Notes: generated from the sequence alone by a model not told the origin. DNA of 64,000 bases from Pseudoips prasinana (GCA_951640165.1 OX621246.1:5047001-5111000); one strand, 5' to 3'; shown: positions 12,001-27,000, counted from the stretch's first letter. Program-made: numbers and translations.

Positions 12001-15000
12001 CCCAGAGACCAATTGCTGGTCTTGCGGTACCCTCATCCCGCGGTTTCCAGCGATCCTCACAAGATCATCGGTCCACCTTGTAGGGGACTTGCTGCCGGAT
12101 CGTCTTCCGGTTCGTGGTCGCCACTTTAGAATGTTTCTACCCCAACGAACCTTCCTTTAAACCATGTATAACCAGCGATGAATAAGTCGAATTTGCAAGT
12201 GAAGAGCAATTATTGATATAGCTTGGCTTCTGCAAGATGCTGACCGATATGGGTCGGTCAGACTGTTCCCGAGCTTTGATATGTTAATAACAACGAAGAT
12301 TAGTTTCAGAACCTGATTGGAAGACGTAGGGCCTAGGAATATTGAATTACCTTCTTGAGGGCAACTGTAGATCTAAAAGTAGCCTATCTCCATGGAACTC
12401 ATGTAGCTTGCTCCTCAGTAGGTGGAAGTCGTGTTCACTCCGTTCCACCGTCCATAGGCTAGCCGCAGACGATACTTCTACCCTGTGTACTGTGATAGTG
12501 AACACTCTGACTGTGCCACGTCGGGGAGGGACTTGCTGTGAACAATATTATCAAGTACAATTACGAAACTATCACAGCATCCTTAGATTTTGGGTTCAAA
12601 CAAATAACATAATTATTATGTTAGCAATGTATTGCGAAATCATACCACATACCTTGGACTTATTTACATGCACGGAACAGAGATTTCTAGCCACAGCCAA
12701 TCTTTATTTCGAACCTAATGCTACTCCTTGCTCAATAACCGGGTGATTGTTTGCGGATAGTGATACTTATGTGATACCGTTACCGCAAAATGTTTATTGA
12801 AATATTAAATATTATTCAATTCCCATGTTTAATGTAAAAATATAACTATTAATAATATTATAAGTTGTAAATGTTAGTAACATTTGCTTAATATGTAACA
12901 TATAACTTATATGGTTTGGCCATTTAGAAAGGATGAATGAAAGAAGATTGACAAAAGAAGTATACCTGGCCTGTGTGAATGGGACAACCGGAAGGGGAAG
13001 ACCACGTCGAACATTCTCTGACCAAATTGGAGATGTTCTCAAGAAAGGGCAGGTCAGAAGTACCCTAAACCGGCGAGCATGTATGAAGAATATAATGACA
13101 GTAATCGAGGCAAAAGAAGTATGCAAAGATCGTGAGAAATGGCAATCCGTTGTCTCTGCCTACACCTCTGGGAAACAGGCGTGAGTCTTATGTATGTATG
13201 TATGTAACTTATATGTTTGGTCTAACCGTTAATGTAAGTTGGTTAATAAATAAATAAATACTAGAAGATTTTGTGTCCAATTCTAAACCAAATTATATTT
13301 CTTTGCTCAGTTTTGCTCAGAGATTATATACAGGGATACTTCTAAAACACCAACAACCTCGCAGTACTAGATAGTTAACACCATAAGCAACAACTTTTGT
13401 TCTACAACTTTTAATAATTTGTTATATTTTATTTTCATACAAAAATATTTTTTATTTAATTTCCCGCTTGAATGTTTACAACTCTACACGCACTCGCGCG
13501 CGAGTTTAGCGACGCTCGCACGTTGTCCTTTCGTTTATGAATGAAACATAGACCTACAAATGTCACGACATTACAATAAAAACTTAAAATAATTTATATG
13601 TTTTGGGTTATGTCCGAACTCGTAGAACAAAAGTTGTTGCTTATGACGTTACCAATCTAGTCCTGCTTGTATAATCTCTGTTTACTGATACTTTTAATCC
13701 ATCCAAAACATATATAATGTTCGAGTACAATACTTACCAATTTAGTCTCCACATTAGTCAAAACGACCTTATAATTGCTCAAATCTTGTCCCCTCAAGGA
13801 TTCTTCGACTGCAAAATTATCTAAATACTTTAATATATCCATATTGTCGCTACCGTCGTCTTCGGGGTCGTCGCTGAACTTGTCTAGAACTTGGCCGTCT
13901 ATTGTTTGTGTTCGGAGCGCGCCTTTTAACCGATGGCCCAGTTTTATAGCTGAGTTGATAAGACGTTCGTGAGGCCTAGAAGAGATGAATTTTATTAGAA
14001 ACTTTATTGTAACTTACGCCTTAAGACTTATATTTGATTGATCTTCAGTCTTTGGGTCTTCGATTCATTAAAATAGGTATATTTATTTCTGCAAAGTATA
14101 TCATGAAATCTATGTTTATTTTGAAGAATAACTTGATAAAATTCGGTAACTGAATAAATTAACTTAAAATTTTTTTTATGTTCTTTATGGAATAATATAA
14201 GTTCTTTAGTATAATAATGATTAAAAATACACAAATTAATAATTACTTACTTCTTCGCCATTTGTTTATGATATCCTGTTGGTATCCGACTACCAAGAAT
14301 TAATGTATAATACTGCAAAAGAAATAGTTATACTTTTCAATATAATGTAATTTATTATTTCTGAATTAGAGAAAGAAACAGAGATATGACAAGTCTCTCC
14401 CTCTTACCCACCACTGCAACTCCTGTAAGCCAGGATCAACAGTGGCACACAATGAAATGACACGGAGCGGTGAGGCTTAAGCATGTCCCGGGGAATTTTG
14501 GATCTCGCAATGAACTTTTTCAGAAATAAACAAGGAGGATTTCAATAATTTCCCTCCAGAGCAAAGCGGGAGACAGAATGATATAACGAGGCTGGAGCCT
14601 CATAAAACTAGGGAAGTGCAACTAGAAAAGCCAACTGCAGAAGCACCGAGGTTCAATTTTCATAAGTGAGCTTTTATATTAGATTCTAATAGTCGGTATG
14701 GCAAAAGCGCTTAAACGCACGGAAGTTGGACCTTGTTACTACAAGATCTGTATAATGAACTACTCTAGATACTGGTTGCAAGCTATTTTACAGAATATCA
14801 CGCTCATGAACCTGATATTATGTAGAACTGCTCGCTGAATGTTCACTAATTTAGTCGGCTGTAGCTGTAAAATTGAACGACTATTGGTCATAATTTCTTC
14901 CTTGCAATCGTTTCCAGAGTTATTGGTGAATGCCAACTATAGCATGCTATTTAAGTTTTTAGTTCCCCAGTCGCTAATAGCTAGTTGAACTCACAGATCT

Positions 15001-18000
15001 GTAAGTGATCGGCGAGGTAAAGCACTTCGGCACGCCATCATTTTACAGATGGGGAGACTTGTCCACAGATGAAGAAGCCTCCACCAAGAATCATCTTCGG
15101 GCGATATGCCATAATTGCATCGCTTGGTAGGCGGGTTGGCGATCGCAGTATTATGGTCATAGCACTCAGAAGGAAGCTGCTGCTCGTTCTCTGGTAGATA
15201 TTCCCTCGGGTCCACTTCTACGCTGCGCATGGGATGAGATGGGGTGATGATATTCAACGCCGTCACCACACAGAAAGTCAAAGTGGTTTAACACTGAGCA
15301 TCACCGTGCTTCGGAAGGCCCGTGAAGCTGTCGGACCCAATTGTTATCGTTAAACCATGTCAGAGGCCTACCGGGGGATTGAACAACTCTGACACTAGGA
15401 TAACCTCTGCCTTAACTTACCTCTGATTGATTGTTTTTGCAAATATGGCGCAGTTGTTAAGCCATTCACCACGCGAATTCGTGTCCCGGGTTAGATTGCC
15501 GCGCAGAATAACTATTTGTGGGACCCATAAATAGTTAGCGACACATGGAAAAATTGCAATAGTGAACGCGATGTCTTTAAAAAAAATTTGAAGGTACTTA
15601 CCTCTTCACTATGTAAAAACTTAGGCAACATGATTTTCTCTAGCACCGCGTGGGACTGTCTCGCTGCCTGATACAACGCTCTACTCGTTTGTAATCTGAA
15701 AATAATGTTATTATTGTTATAGATCGCAGCGAGGCCAGGTTATGCATCCGCGGTCAGTCCATAGATCGATGACCGCCAAAGTGGTTTGATTTCTGGGTGT
15801 CTTGGAGGGCACGTTCAGCTGCTACACTTTATTGCAAAAGCAATCGAAACAGAACAATATGCATAGAAAGTAACTTAACTTACAATAAAGAAAAAATAAC
15901 TGATGTATACATAAACAATATACGTAAGCCGGTTGGCGTGGTTGGTAGATATTTGCCTTTCACGCAGCAGGTCGTGAGTTCGATTCACACCCAGGACAGA
16001 ACATGTCTGTTTGTCCTGAGTTTGGGTGTAATTATCTATACAAGTATGTATTTACAAAAGAAAAGTAGTATATCAGTTATCTGGTTTCCACAGTACAAGC
16101 TCTGCTTAGTTTGGGATCAGATGGCTGTGTGTGAATAATCTTTGTTGCAGGATATTATATTATAAACCAATTACATATGTGTATCCTTAAGTTATGTTTA
16201 TATATGTTTGGTTTGTATGAGAACTTACTTATAAATAGTTGTTTGGTTGTTGAGCAAATTCCTTAGTTCTAAGACCAGCCCGGGGTCGAGTGGCAGGCGG
16301 TGGACATCAGACAGGTACATGTTGTACATTGTGCGGGCTTCCTTTTGTACATACGCTTCTTCTCTACTGTCCAGCTCGGGGTTCAAGATTTTCGTTTGAA
16401 ATGATTCTGTGAACATAGATAAAAACTACAACATTAGAATCAAATTTAACAAGTGGTAAAGCATAGCGTTTTATTCGCACTAAAAGTAGCGTGACTAGAC
16501 GTGGACTAGGCGTCGACATAGACATTTAGTTTATACATCTCCGTTCCCTATGGAACTTTTACTTTTCAACCCCAATCCATAAAAACAATGTGTGTGTGTG
16601 TGTGTTCTTCCCTGCCGATTTCGGCTATGGTGACTGCTACTGATTAGTTAAGGAGCTAGGGAGATCATTTCTCACATGCGCCCTTAGATGACTACAGTAT
16701 CCAATGTTGAAATAATTTTGTATGTCCAGCTGTGACATACAAAAAAAAAAGTATGTCACAGGTGGACAAAGACCTCCCCAAAAAATCTTCACAATAGAAC
16801 TGTGTCCGTCATTTGTATCCATAAGTCAATACTTTATCATTTATAATATTAGTAGGTTTTTCGAAATAGCATTAACTGTACTAGTTTATTATATATAAAT
16901 GCAAAAGTTTGTAAGTATCGCTACGTCCTACGTAGGCGATTCAATGCGAAGGCGATTATGAAGCGGTGACACGCGAATTCAATGCGATGCGGTGCGACGC
17001 GGTGGCGGTGTCCTACGTGCACGCGAATCAACTCGCGAAGCCGCCGCCGACGCCGCAAAAACACGACGGCAGCGCATGATGTTCGCGCGAAAATAATACG
17101 TCAACTGATGCCGTTCGCTTCATGTCGCGCCGTTCCGCACTGCACCGCACCGCGTTTGGTCACGTAGGACACTTCAATAGGTTTCGAATGTTTGTTGTTT
17201 TCGCGCCGCGCCGCGCCGCTTCGCGTTCGCGTCTAGATCGCTCACGCAGGACGTCGCGTATGGATGTGTGTTGCTCTTCCATGCAAAAAATTCCGAACGG
17301 TTTTTGATGAAACTTTGTAGTTAGATACCATATACATATATCCAAATAACATATAGGCAATATATATCAATATCCGAATAAACATGTCTAGAGGGAGGGG
17401 GGGGGGGACTGTCGAGCAACCCCAAAATGGACTGCATATGTGGAGCATCTGTCCAATCCATGGCTCATCTAACAGCGTGCCCAGCCTGCCCTGCCACAGG
17501 TTCATGGCAGGATCTTAGGAATGCCACAAGCAGGACAATCAGTGTAACTACGTTCTGGGTCACAAAAATTTAATGACTTTGCCATCGAAACGCTAAGAGG
17601 AAGACATATAGGCTTTAATTTATAAAGTTTAACGCGGGTGAACCGCAGAGCATAGCTAGTTTACCAGCAGTACCTTCTTGCGTTCTGTATACGCGAACGC
17701 TGTACAGGACAAGAAGATTTGTATGACTCGTTTAATTAATTAATAATAATATATTTATAATAATACTGTAATTATATGTTAATATTTGCATGTCATTCAA
17801 ATTGGCTAAAGTTGTAAGGACCTGTACTTAGATATAACACTAATTTAATGTACCAACTTTACTGCACATAAAAATATGAATACATATATATGTTTACTCA
17901 CTGATGTCATTATAAAACTGCAACAAATGTATATGGCTGGTACTCTTCATGAACTGCATGAACGCGTAGAAGTAATCTTGTTCCGATATCACGAAGTCCA

Positions 18001-21000
18001 ACTCTACCCTCAGCAGCTTGGAGCGCTGCGTGTACATCGACTCTGTTTGCCGGACGAACGTCTCTAGGAACTCTACCTGAGTCGAGAGAGAATAACACTA
18101 TGATTAAGAAAATTTTTCTAACCAGAACTAGAAGAGCTGTTGGAAGCGCTGAGTAAGTAACCCTTCAGATCGAAGACCTATACCGATTCGAGGAAGAATT
18201 AATGTATTTTTAAAGGGTATTATTATTTAAAATGTATTTTTATTTATCTTTATTATATGCTACTTGGACTGCTTAGAGCGCTTTGAAAATATCGTCGGTT
18301 TGATGTACGAACGTCTCTTAGATCTCTTTATGTGGGGAGATTATTAATAATAATAATCAAATCGTGGGATATTATTCACACACGGCCATCTGTCCCCAAA
18401 CTAAACAGAGCTTGTACTAAACCAGATAACTGATATACTACATTGCTTTTGTTAATACATACTTATATAGATAACTACACTCAGACTCAGGACAAACAGA
18501 CATGTTTATGCACACTAACATCTGTCTTGGGTGGGAATCAAACCCACGACATGCGGCGTGAGAAGCAAGTATTTACCAACCACGCCAACCCGCCCGTCCT
18601 TGATACAAAGAGAACCGGTAAGAATATTTATAAATAAGATTTAAATCAGTCTTGGTTAAATGTGTCAACATCTATCTGTCCTGAGAAATTTTGAGGGCTA
18701 TATGTATAATAATTAGTTATACTAACAAAAGTGTATAAGAGTAAACCTGTTACTAACAATTTATGGATCTTTTAGTTGTCCGAAATAAAATGATTATTAT
18801 TGATGTGAAACATCTATAGCCGCACGTAAAAAAGATTTATGGGGGAGCGACGCGTCGCCACGTTTTTTTTTTTTTTTTATGTGAAATAAAACAATCGACT
18901 GTGCGATTATTAATCGTAATATTTTATTTTATCATTATGACATATTTAGTTCATATCAAAATATGTTCTTTTCTGCATATTAATTTTAAAAAATAATGTC
19001 GATGTTTCACATCTGCCAGGCGTCCCGTGACGGCTCAAATTTTTTTTATTATAACGACTGTGTTTGACAGAGAAATTTAAGGAGCACAACCTGAGTGGAG
19101 TGAGCCAGTAGGACAGACAGAGTATATATGTCACAGCAGTAAATACTCTATCCCAGATATCACTAGATCTTACTCTATCCTGAAGAGTTTGGAGTGCTGC
19201 GTCTACATCGCCTCTGACAGACGAACGTCTCTAGGAACTCTACCTGAGTAGAGAGAGAATATTTATCAACAAGAGCAGAAGTAAATTTTCTCATATATCA
19301 CTACTTATATGTCGGTCATAAAAAGCTTGGAATATCCAATGTATATTACTTAATCTACTCGATGGATGCATAGCACGAGAAACTTTTATCTAAATAGCGA
19401 AATTTTAAAAAAATACGCCAGTAATATGAGCTATTTACAGCCTTATAGGGAGACTTTCTCCAAGGAAAAAATCTAAGAAATTAACATAGTAACTGTTGCC
19501 CCTGAATATGTATATTATAATCTAGTATATATACTTAAATAAAAGTATTGATCAATTTAAAAATGGAGTGGCGTTCATAAAATGAACAGTAGATAGAAGC
19601 ATAATCTAGTTTTAAGTGCTTCACATCTCCATAAAATTTGTAATTTTTTATGGAAATAAAGGTAGAAGTTCCTATGACAAATAAATAAATAACTTAGGTG
19701 GGGATCCAACCTACAACCTCTGGCTTTGCAGTCAGAGTCACTTACAGGCCAGTCACCAGTTTCCCCATAATGTCAGATAATCGTCAATTTAAAACTGATT
19801 CTTAAAACCAAAATAAAAGTCAAATTATGTAAACACCAATTGCATATTTGTAATATTTCCAACTATTCTGACCCCCACTAGACGAAATGGTTAGTGACCC
19901 TGGCTACTTCAATCGTGGGTTTGATTTCCATTAAGGACAAATCTTTGTGTGAATAGCACGATTATTTGTTCTGTGTCTGGATTGAATTTATATATAATAT
20001 GTATATATTTAGAAATATATAAGTACATTTATTCGTCATCAAGTTGCTATAGTACAGGCTCTGCATAATTTGGGTTCAGATAGCAGTGTGTATAGTTATC
20101 CCAAGTTATTATCTAACTTATTATGATTATGTAAATGACAAAAATACTGAGGATTGATTTACTCTAAATCCATGCATTTAAGTAAAAATGATTTTTTTTT
20201 TAAATTCCGTTTTACGGCTCTGGCTTCTTTGGCCTTATGAGCCTTCAGTAAATATATTTTTATATCATTTATTTCCGTCATTGTCAAGTAAAGTCCGTCA
20301 CAGTCAAGTCATACATAGTCCTTGTCCAACCCCAGTAAAGCAGTGGAGACTTTACTAGAGGCTTTTATGGAGTTTTGGTTACAACACGGAAAATCACAAT
20401 TCACGGCAATATCGCACTTTCCTCCACTTGTGTACGTTGTCGAAGATGTTATGTCTAAAAATCCACCATATTTACACATAAAAACTCGAATTTACACCAG
20501 TTTTTGAAAATAAAACATAGCCTCGATGCGTCTTTTTCCGCGTTGGCGCCAAAACTCCGGTAAAATGTAATTCAATTTGGGTTACCACTATAAAAAAGGA
20601 TTCCTACTTAGTATTTTTTTTTTGTCAATGTGTCTCAGTGTCTGGCCAAATAATGCACTTCATGGTAGGGGACACAATAATAACAACTAATAAAATATTT
20701 TCATTGAATAAAATGTAATATATATCAAAGAAAAGGTTTATTGGCAGAAAATATTAGTACATGGATTTGTCTTCGCTAAAACTCTCCGCACTAGGCTGAG
20801 CTTGTTACGTGAAGAATTTTGACAAGTACCTACATTGCTAACACAAAATTGCAGTACAATATAGCGGTACACACGGCCACATATCAAGCTATACATTTCC
20901 AAAATAAACAGACCTCTCATTGCATAGAAATACTATACAACGCGAGATCAGCTTATACTGGAAATGTATAGCTTGATGTGTAGCCGTGTGTACAAACTTA

Positions 21001-24000
21001 TGACTATACAAGATAAGGGGTGTATAATTATATGATTATTGTGAGCGTCAGTATATTTTAATTTATAGTATCTATATATCTATAGATATTTGGGTGAATA
21101 AAATCTCATAAATATAAGTTACCTTATAATTAGGTGTGGTGGGTAACTGTGCCATGGTCTCATCGCCCGTGGCCAGGATGATGAGCGTGTTCAGTATGTA
21201 CGGGTCCGCCAGCACGTCCGTCAGCGACAGCAGCACCCAACCCGCGAATATCTCTCTTATCAACACGCGGAATACACTGGAAACATTAATAAAAAGCAAT
21301 AAAAACACTACTAGTTACTTACTACTTAACATAGATAGTATGTTACATATTAACATGTGTACCTCACGTAATTAATTTTATAATAATGTCCTCCTAGCCT
21401 AGTCCTTCGGCCACGGCTGCCAATCTCAACAGACATTAGCCATCTGCGCGAGACATATTATAGTGCACAAGTGTGTGCGCAAACACAGGAGCACTTTCTA
21501 TTCCATCACTCTCATGATGCGATGGGCCGCCTAGCGACACTACCGGAAAGAGGTCACAGAACCGACGGCTTTACGTGCTCTCTGGGGCACGGGGGTATAA
21601 TACCGCCAATTCCCAGACTTCGGGCTGATGCTGAGAAATATTTCTTTTTACAGAAAAGTCCCAAAATCGCTTTTGGCCTGAATTGGGATTTGACCCCAGG
21701 ACCTCGTTCTCTGCGGCCTAACACGCTACCGCTAGACCAACGAGGCAGTCAATGCATTTTATGTTGGATTCGGCTAACAGTTTCTTTAGGTATCTTCAGG
21801 GCCGCACGACGTCGCGTCCCGTCTCGCATGGCCGAATTCAACATAAATTTAATTACGTGAGTTACCTGTTACTGTATTTCAATAGATAGATCGTTTAACA
21901 TTAAAAATCTGATGCGACGATAAATAAAATAAAAGCGATTTTTATTCACGTAGACTTTAAAAAGTGCTTGTACAAAGTCAGACCAACAATTGTAGTTCAG
22001 AAAGAAATTCGGCCCAGAAAGAATAACAGGGCTACCCTATTCCATCTCGTGGTAGTCATAAAAGGCGATTAAGGGATAAACCAGGTAGTCGGGCAGCAGC
22101 GCGACTGTGTACTAGCTACCACCGACATTGTGGTCGCCAACTCGCATGCCAAGCGCGGTGACTACAGCAAACCCCTCCAAATGGCAAGCCTAAGGGCCAG
22201 CGCAGACAGAGAGGAGCGCAGCGGAGAGGATTTTATTAAGGCACTAGAAAATCAACTTTAAAATTATTTAAATAAAGTGCATGTATGCTTGAACATTAAA
22301 ATGCGCGAGACTGCGGGACCACTTTGTCAGGTTCAAGCATATATGTACTTTATTCCTATAGCTCTAAAGTTGATTTTCTAGTGCCTTAATAAAATCTCTG
22401 TCTGCGCTGACCCTAAGGAGGCCTATGTCCTTTACTTCAATGGGGAGTGAATATCTTTTATTGTATTTTTATTTAAATCATTTAACTAGAGCTTCATCAA
22501 TGCGGTCGAAGTCATGTCGTAAAAATGTGGGTGTATCCGACCGCAATAACAGAACTGTAAAGCCTCATATTCGCACTTCTCTTTCTAACTAAGGTGATAT
22601 ACTTATGCGATGAAAGAGCTTGTGACGGATGTAACAGGGTGTTACAGTTTATAGTTTAGTTTTAGTACCTGTAGTGTTCAAAGTAGGTACTCTAATAAAA
22701 CACGGGTGTACGCTTGAACCGTTTATAGGCAACTGACGCCGGACGCGTCTACAAGTTAAACACAAGTTTTACTACAGCTAATACACTTGTTTAACCTATT
22801 CATGGATAGCTGTTTAAAAGATTTGAAAGAAAGTGAATGCGGTGTAAGGATGAATGAGTTACTCATCAAATATCTGCTTTACGCTGATGATCAAGTTTTA
22901 CTTGCATCATCAGCGGACGAGTTGCAGGTGGATGGTAACAAGTATGCATGAATCTTTTGAAAAGAAAGGGATGAAAATGAATGTAGGTAAGACGAAAGTA
23001 ATGGTATTTGAGAGGGATGAATACACGACAGCGTGTGATATTGTGATTGGAGGAGAGAAAGTCGAACAGGTGAATGAGTTTGTATATTTGGGAACTTTGT
23101 TTACGAGAGATGGGAAATATGAAAAAGATATTGTTAGAAGAGTAAATGCGGGGAATAGAGTGAATGGGGCACTACACGCCTTTATGAGTAGCCGGCAAGT
23201 ATCAAAGAAGGCTCGACTAGCCGTGCACGATGGAGTGTTAGTGCCAACTTGAATGTATGGAAGTGAAAGTTGGGTATGGCAGAAAAAGAATGAAAGTAAA
23301 ATAAATGCAGTGGAAATGAGAGCTCTGAAAAGTATGTGTGGTGTGACTTTGAGAGACAGAATTCGAAATACTGATGTAAGAGAACGTTGTGGTGTGAAAG
23401 TGGATGTAGTCACAAAGATTGAAAAAGGCATGCTGAGATGGTTTGGCCATTTAGAAAGGATGAATGAAAGAAGATTGACAAAAGAAGTATACCTGGCCTG
23501 TGTGAATGGGACAACCGTAAGGGGAAGACCACGTCGAACATTCTCTGACCAAATTGGAGATGTTCTCAAGAAAGGGCAGGTCAGAAGTACCCTAAACCGG
23601 CGAGCATGTATGAAGAATATAATGACAGTAATCGAGGCAAAAGAAGTATGCAAAGATCGTGACAAATGGAAATCCGTTGTCTCTGCCTACCCCTCTGGGA
23701 AACAGGCGTGAGTCTATGTATGTATGTATGTAATACATCACAATACCTTTATTAGATTTTATCTTGTTCTAAGTAAGGTCCTTAAATAGATACTAATTGT
23801 TGTCGTTCGGTCGTTCTCTTGACTAGACGTGTTATCGGTTGCTCAGTTAATTTTCTGATATAATTTTTTGATTGGTCAGTGAAGTAAATTGCGAATTCTC
23901 TTTTCATCTTGTGGTGTTTATATGTAAGACTCCACCTTTTGGGCGTGTCCAGAGAGGGATAGATGCAGGACTAATATTGCGCCTTAGAAAAGCTCTTCAT

Positions 24001-27000
24001 ATTGGTGGGGTTTGAACTCCCGCCTCCCGACGTAAAGGGCGCCGGCCTGTGCCGCTAAGCCAAGTGAACAGTGACATCACACGTTGAAATATCAAGTGAC
24101 ATTCGAAGTAACAACTGATGTCAAAATCAATGACAGCTCGGAAGTAAACAAATACTTGTCAATATCGACTGACATTTAAACATCAATGTCAACGAGTGGA
24201 CATAAATATTGACCATAGTTAAGGAATAAACAGAAAGTCAATCTCAACTATAATGATATCCTGCAAGGTGTGTAAAAATACCGTAGTGCCGTCTGATCGA
24301 ATGAAATGTTCAATGGAAAATTGTACTAACAATTATCACTATGAATGCCTGGGTATGACCAAAACATCTTTTACTAAAATGTCTCAAAAAGCTAAATCTG
24401 TATGGAAATGTCCAGAAAATTGTGGCAAAACAGCACATGTGGCGGTTTTTAGTAACAACAATGCGCCGATACGAATATCACCTACAAAATCCAGCCCTGA
24501 AGTAACACCTCAAAAGAAAATTCAAGAAGGAGACACAGAAGCTATGTCTGATGACATACAGAAAATAATAGAAAGAAAAAATAATCAGCTCTTTGAAAAA
24601 ATTAGAAAACATATGGATGATAAGCTAGAAAATTATCAGGACAAGTGGACAAAAAAACAAAATGAAATCTCGGAACAATATATTCAGATGATAGAAGCAA
24701 TAAAAAAATATAGTGGAATTTATGATAATACGATGATTGAACTCAAAGAAATGCAGAAGGTCGCCGCTAGAGTTACAGAACTTGAAACTAATAACACAAA
24801 ACTTGTAAATAAGTGTGATTTATTGGAAGCTCGTATGGACAAAATGGTAAATCAAACTTATTGCCAAGATGTAGAAATAAGTGGAGTATTGGAAAACCCA
24901 GGCGAAAATCTACATTGTCTATCGAAACAACTAAATGATGTCATTGGTGCAAGTGAACTACAGGATAAAATAGTTGCTGTATATAGAGGAAAGAAATCTA
25001 ATAGAAACAACTCGCGCTCAATAATTATGACGTTCAGCACTCAAGAAAATCGAAATACTTTTCTCAGCAAAGCAAAAAAATTCAACATAAATTGTAAAGA
25101 TCGCAATGAATGATTTCTTTATTTGCAGGAATATAGGTACATTTAGATGGTCTTAAATTACGGTTCCACTATATTCAACAATTTGTCGTGCAAATGTTTA
25201 AGTGGAAGTATGACACATAATATATGTAAGTAACATGTATTATTTGTCATAACCTCACATAATTTTAATTCGATATACATAACTTAATATATTACTTTCT
25301 ATATAATTTTACAATTTTAAAATAATTTATTAGCTAAACAATAACGTAAATGTGTATATATAGTCAATCAATTAATATATATAACGTAAAAGTCAAGTTA
25401 AGTAGTATGTCAAAATTATTGAAAGTTAAATTGAAGATAATCTGAAATACAATAAAAACATTTGTCACAGAGCCACTCATACATTTTTTTATTGAATTCA
25501 GTTTCTGTCAGATTTCTGAATCTCTCTGGAACTCTATTGTATATTATTGTTGCCATATAATAACAGTTTTTATCACATATCTTCAGTCTATATCTTGGTA
25601 TTAATAGCGGTTTGCGAACTATTTTTCTTTTAAGTACAGCCTCCTTGTTTATTTCAAAAAGAGACATATTTTTTCTTACAAATTTGCACATTTCAAATAT
25701 GTATAGTGACGGAAAAGTGAGTAGCTTTTCTCTTATAAATATCGGTCTGCACGAGTCTGTCCACTTTAGATTAAATATCGACCTAATACATTTTTTTTGA
25801 ACAATAAATATTCTTTCAGCGTCAGTAGAGTTTCCCCAAATAATAACGCCATATCTTAAAATAGAGCAAACATGACTATGGTATACCAACAAGGCTGTTT
25901 AAGTGTTTGTGAGATTTTTTAATCTCCTTAGTGCAAATATGAACTTATTAATTTTTTTACATGCATTGTCGCAGCAAATTGTGTGTGAGTGATTTAGGCA
26001 TAGCATCCGAAAAACCTCAATTTTTATTTATAACAGAGCATATCACTCCAAGAGCTAAATATATACTATCGCGTACTAAAGAAAAGGCTAAGTCACTAGG
26101 ATATAAATATGTCTGGACACGAAATGGTAAGATATTTATAAAGAAAGAAAATGGAGGTCCTGCCAGACAAATAATGTTTGAATCCCAATTGGCGACATTG
26201 TGACTACGTAACAAACTTAATAACAATATAATAAAAATATTATTTGCCTTTGCCATATTCTACGCACATGTTACAACTATCAATAGCATAATAATTTATC
26301 TTGAAGGTCTTATTTTAGTTTGGTACTACTATTATTATACCGATTATATATGTAATGTACTTATCCTTAGTAACCATATTATTTATAACTTAACAAAATC
26401 AAATCTATTAAAACCGTTGACTGAGATCACTACTAATAAGTATAATCCATATAAAATGGATAAATACAAAATACATGTAGTAGAAATCTGTTAAAAGTAA
26501 ATATAACAGATACCTTAGGATACCAGATACATTAGTGATGCACTTACGATAAACTTTCTGCGGGTAGATGGAGAGGCGTACCTAAGCAACGCGCGTCAAC
26601 CCATATGGTGCATTTAGTATTTGCAGGCGAGTGCATATGTATGTATATTTCTTTGTTTGTGTGTGTCTATAATATTGAGTAGGTATATATATATATATAT
26701 GTAAATTCTTCAGCGACACTTTACTTACGGATTCAACAAATCCTGTTGATGCAACACATACGGCATGATAGCATTAGTGATGCACTTAAGGTACTTGAGC
26801 TCCGCTGTTCTGTTGGCGGCCGCCGGGTGCAGAGGCGTGGGCGCCCCCGACACGTGGCGTAACGCACAGGGCACCAGCCGCGACATTATGAAGCGGGCAA
26901 ACTTTATCTGTAATGGAATAAAGCGAGTAAGGCATAAATAATAATAATTAAATTAAATAAAAAAAACCTTATATTACAGAGTTAAAAAAGTATGAAGAAT

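Larger units (their letters stand above)
24190..26290 (+). mobile_element. LINE-D ORF1 region, split by another LINE
   Basis: Plus-strand non-LTR element keeping a long ORF1. The N-terminal 286 codons are at 24253-25113 and the C-terminal domain at 25961-26203. Between them is a minus-strand LINE 3' end (25103-25960). No ORF2 of this element follows, so it is truncated or rearranged downstream. Confidence 0.75.

Noticed and set aside
12342..12746. 134-aa plus-strand ORF
   Set aside because: Antisense to SNX14 exon 12; the minus strand has splice sites and PX similarity.
21471..21860. 129-aa plus-strand ORF
   Set aside because: Runs through a minus-strand SINE of family 2 with tRNA-like boxes.
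22910..23665. 251-aa minus-strand ORF
   Set aside because: Antisense to the RTE-like ORF, which has clear RT motifs on the plus strand.
25961..26203. Integrated baculovirus FP gene
   Set aside because: It continues a LINE ORF1 with PHD finger and coiled coil and recurs in LINE-C; no other viral gene is nearby.
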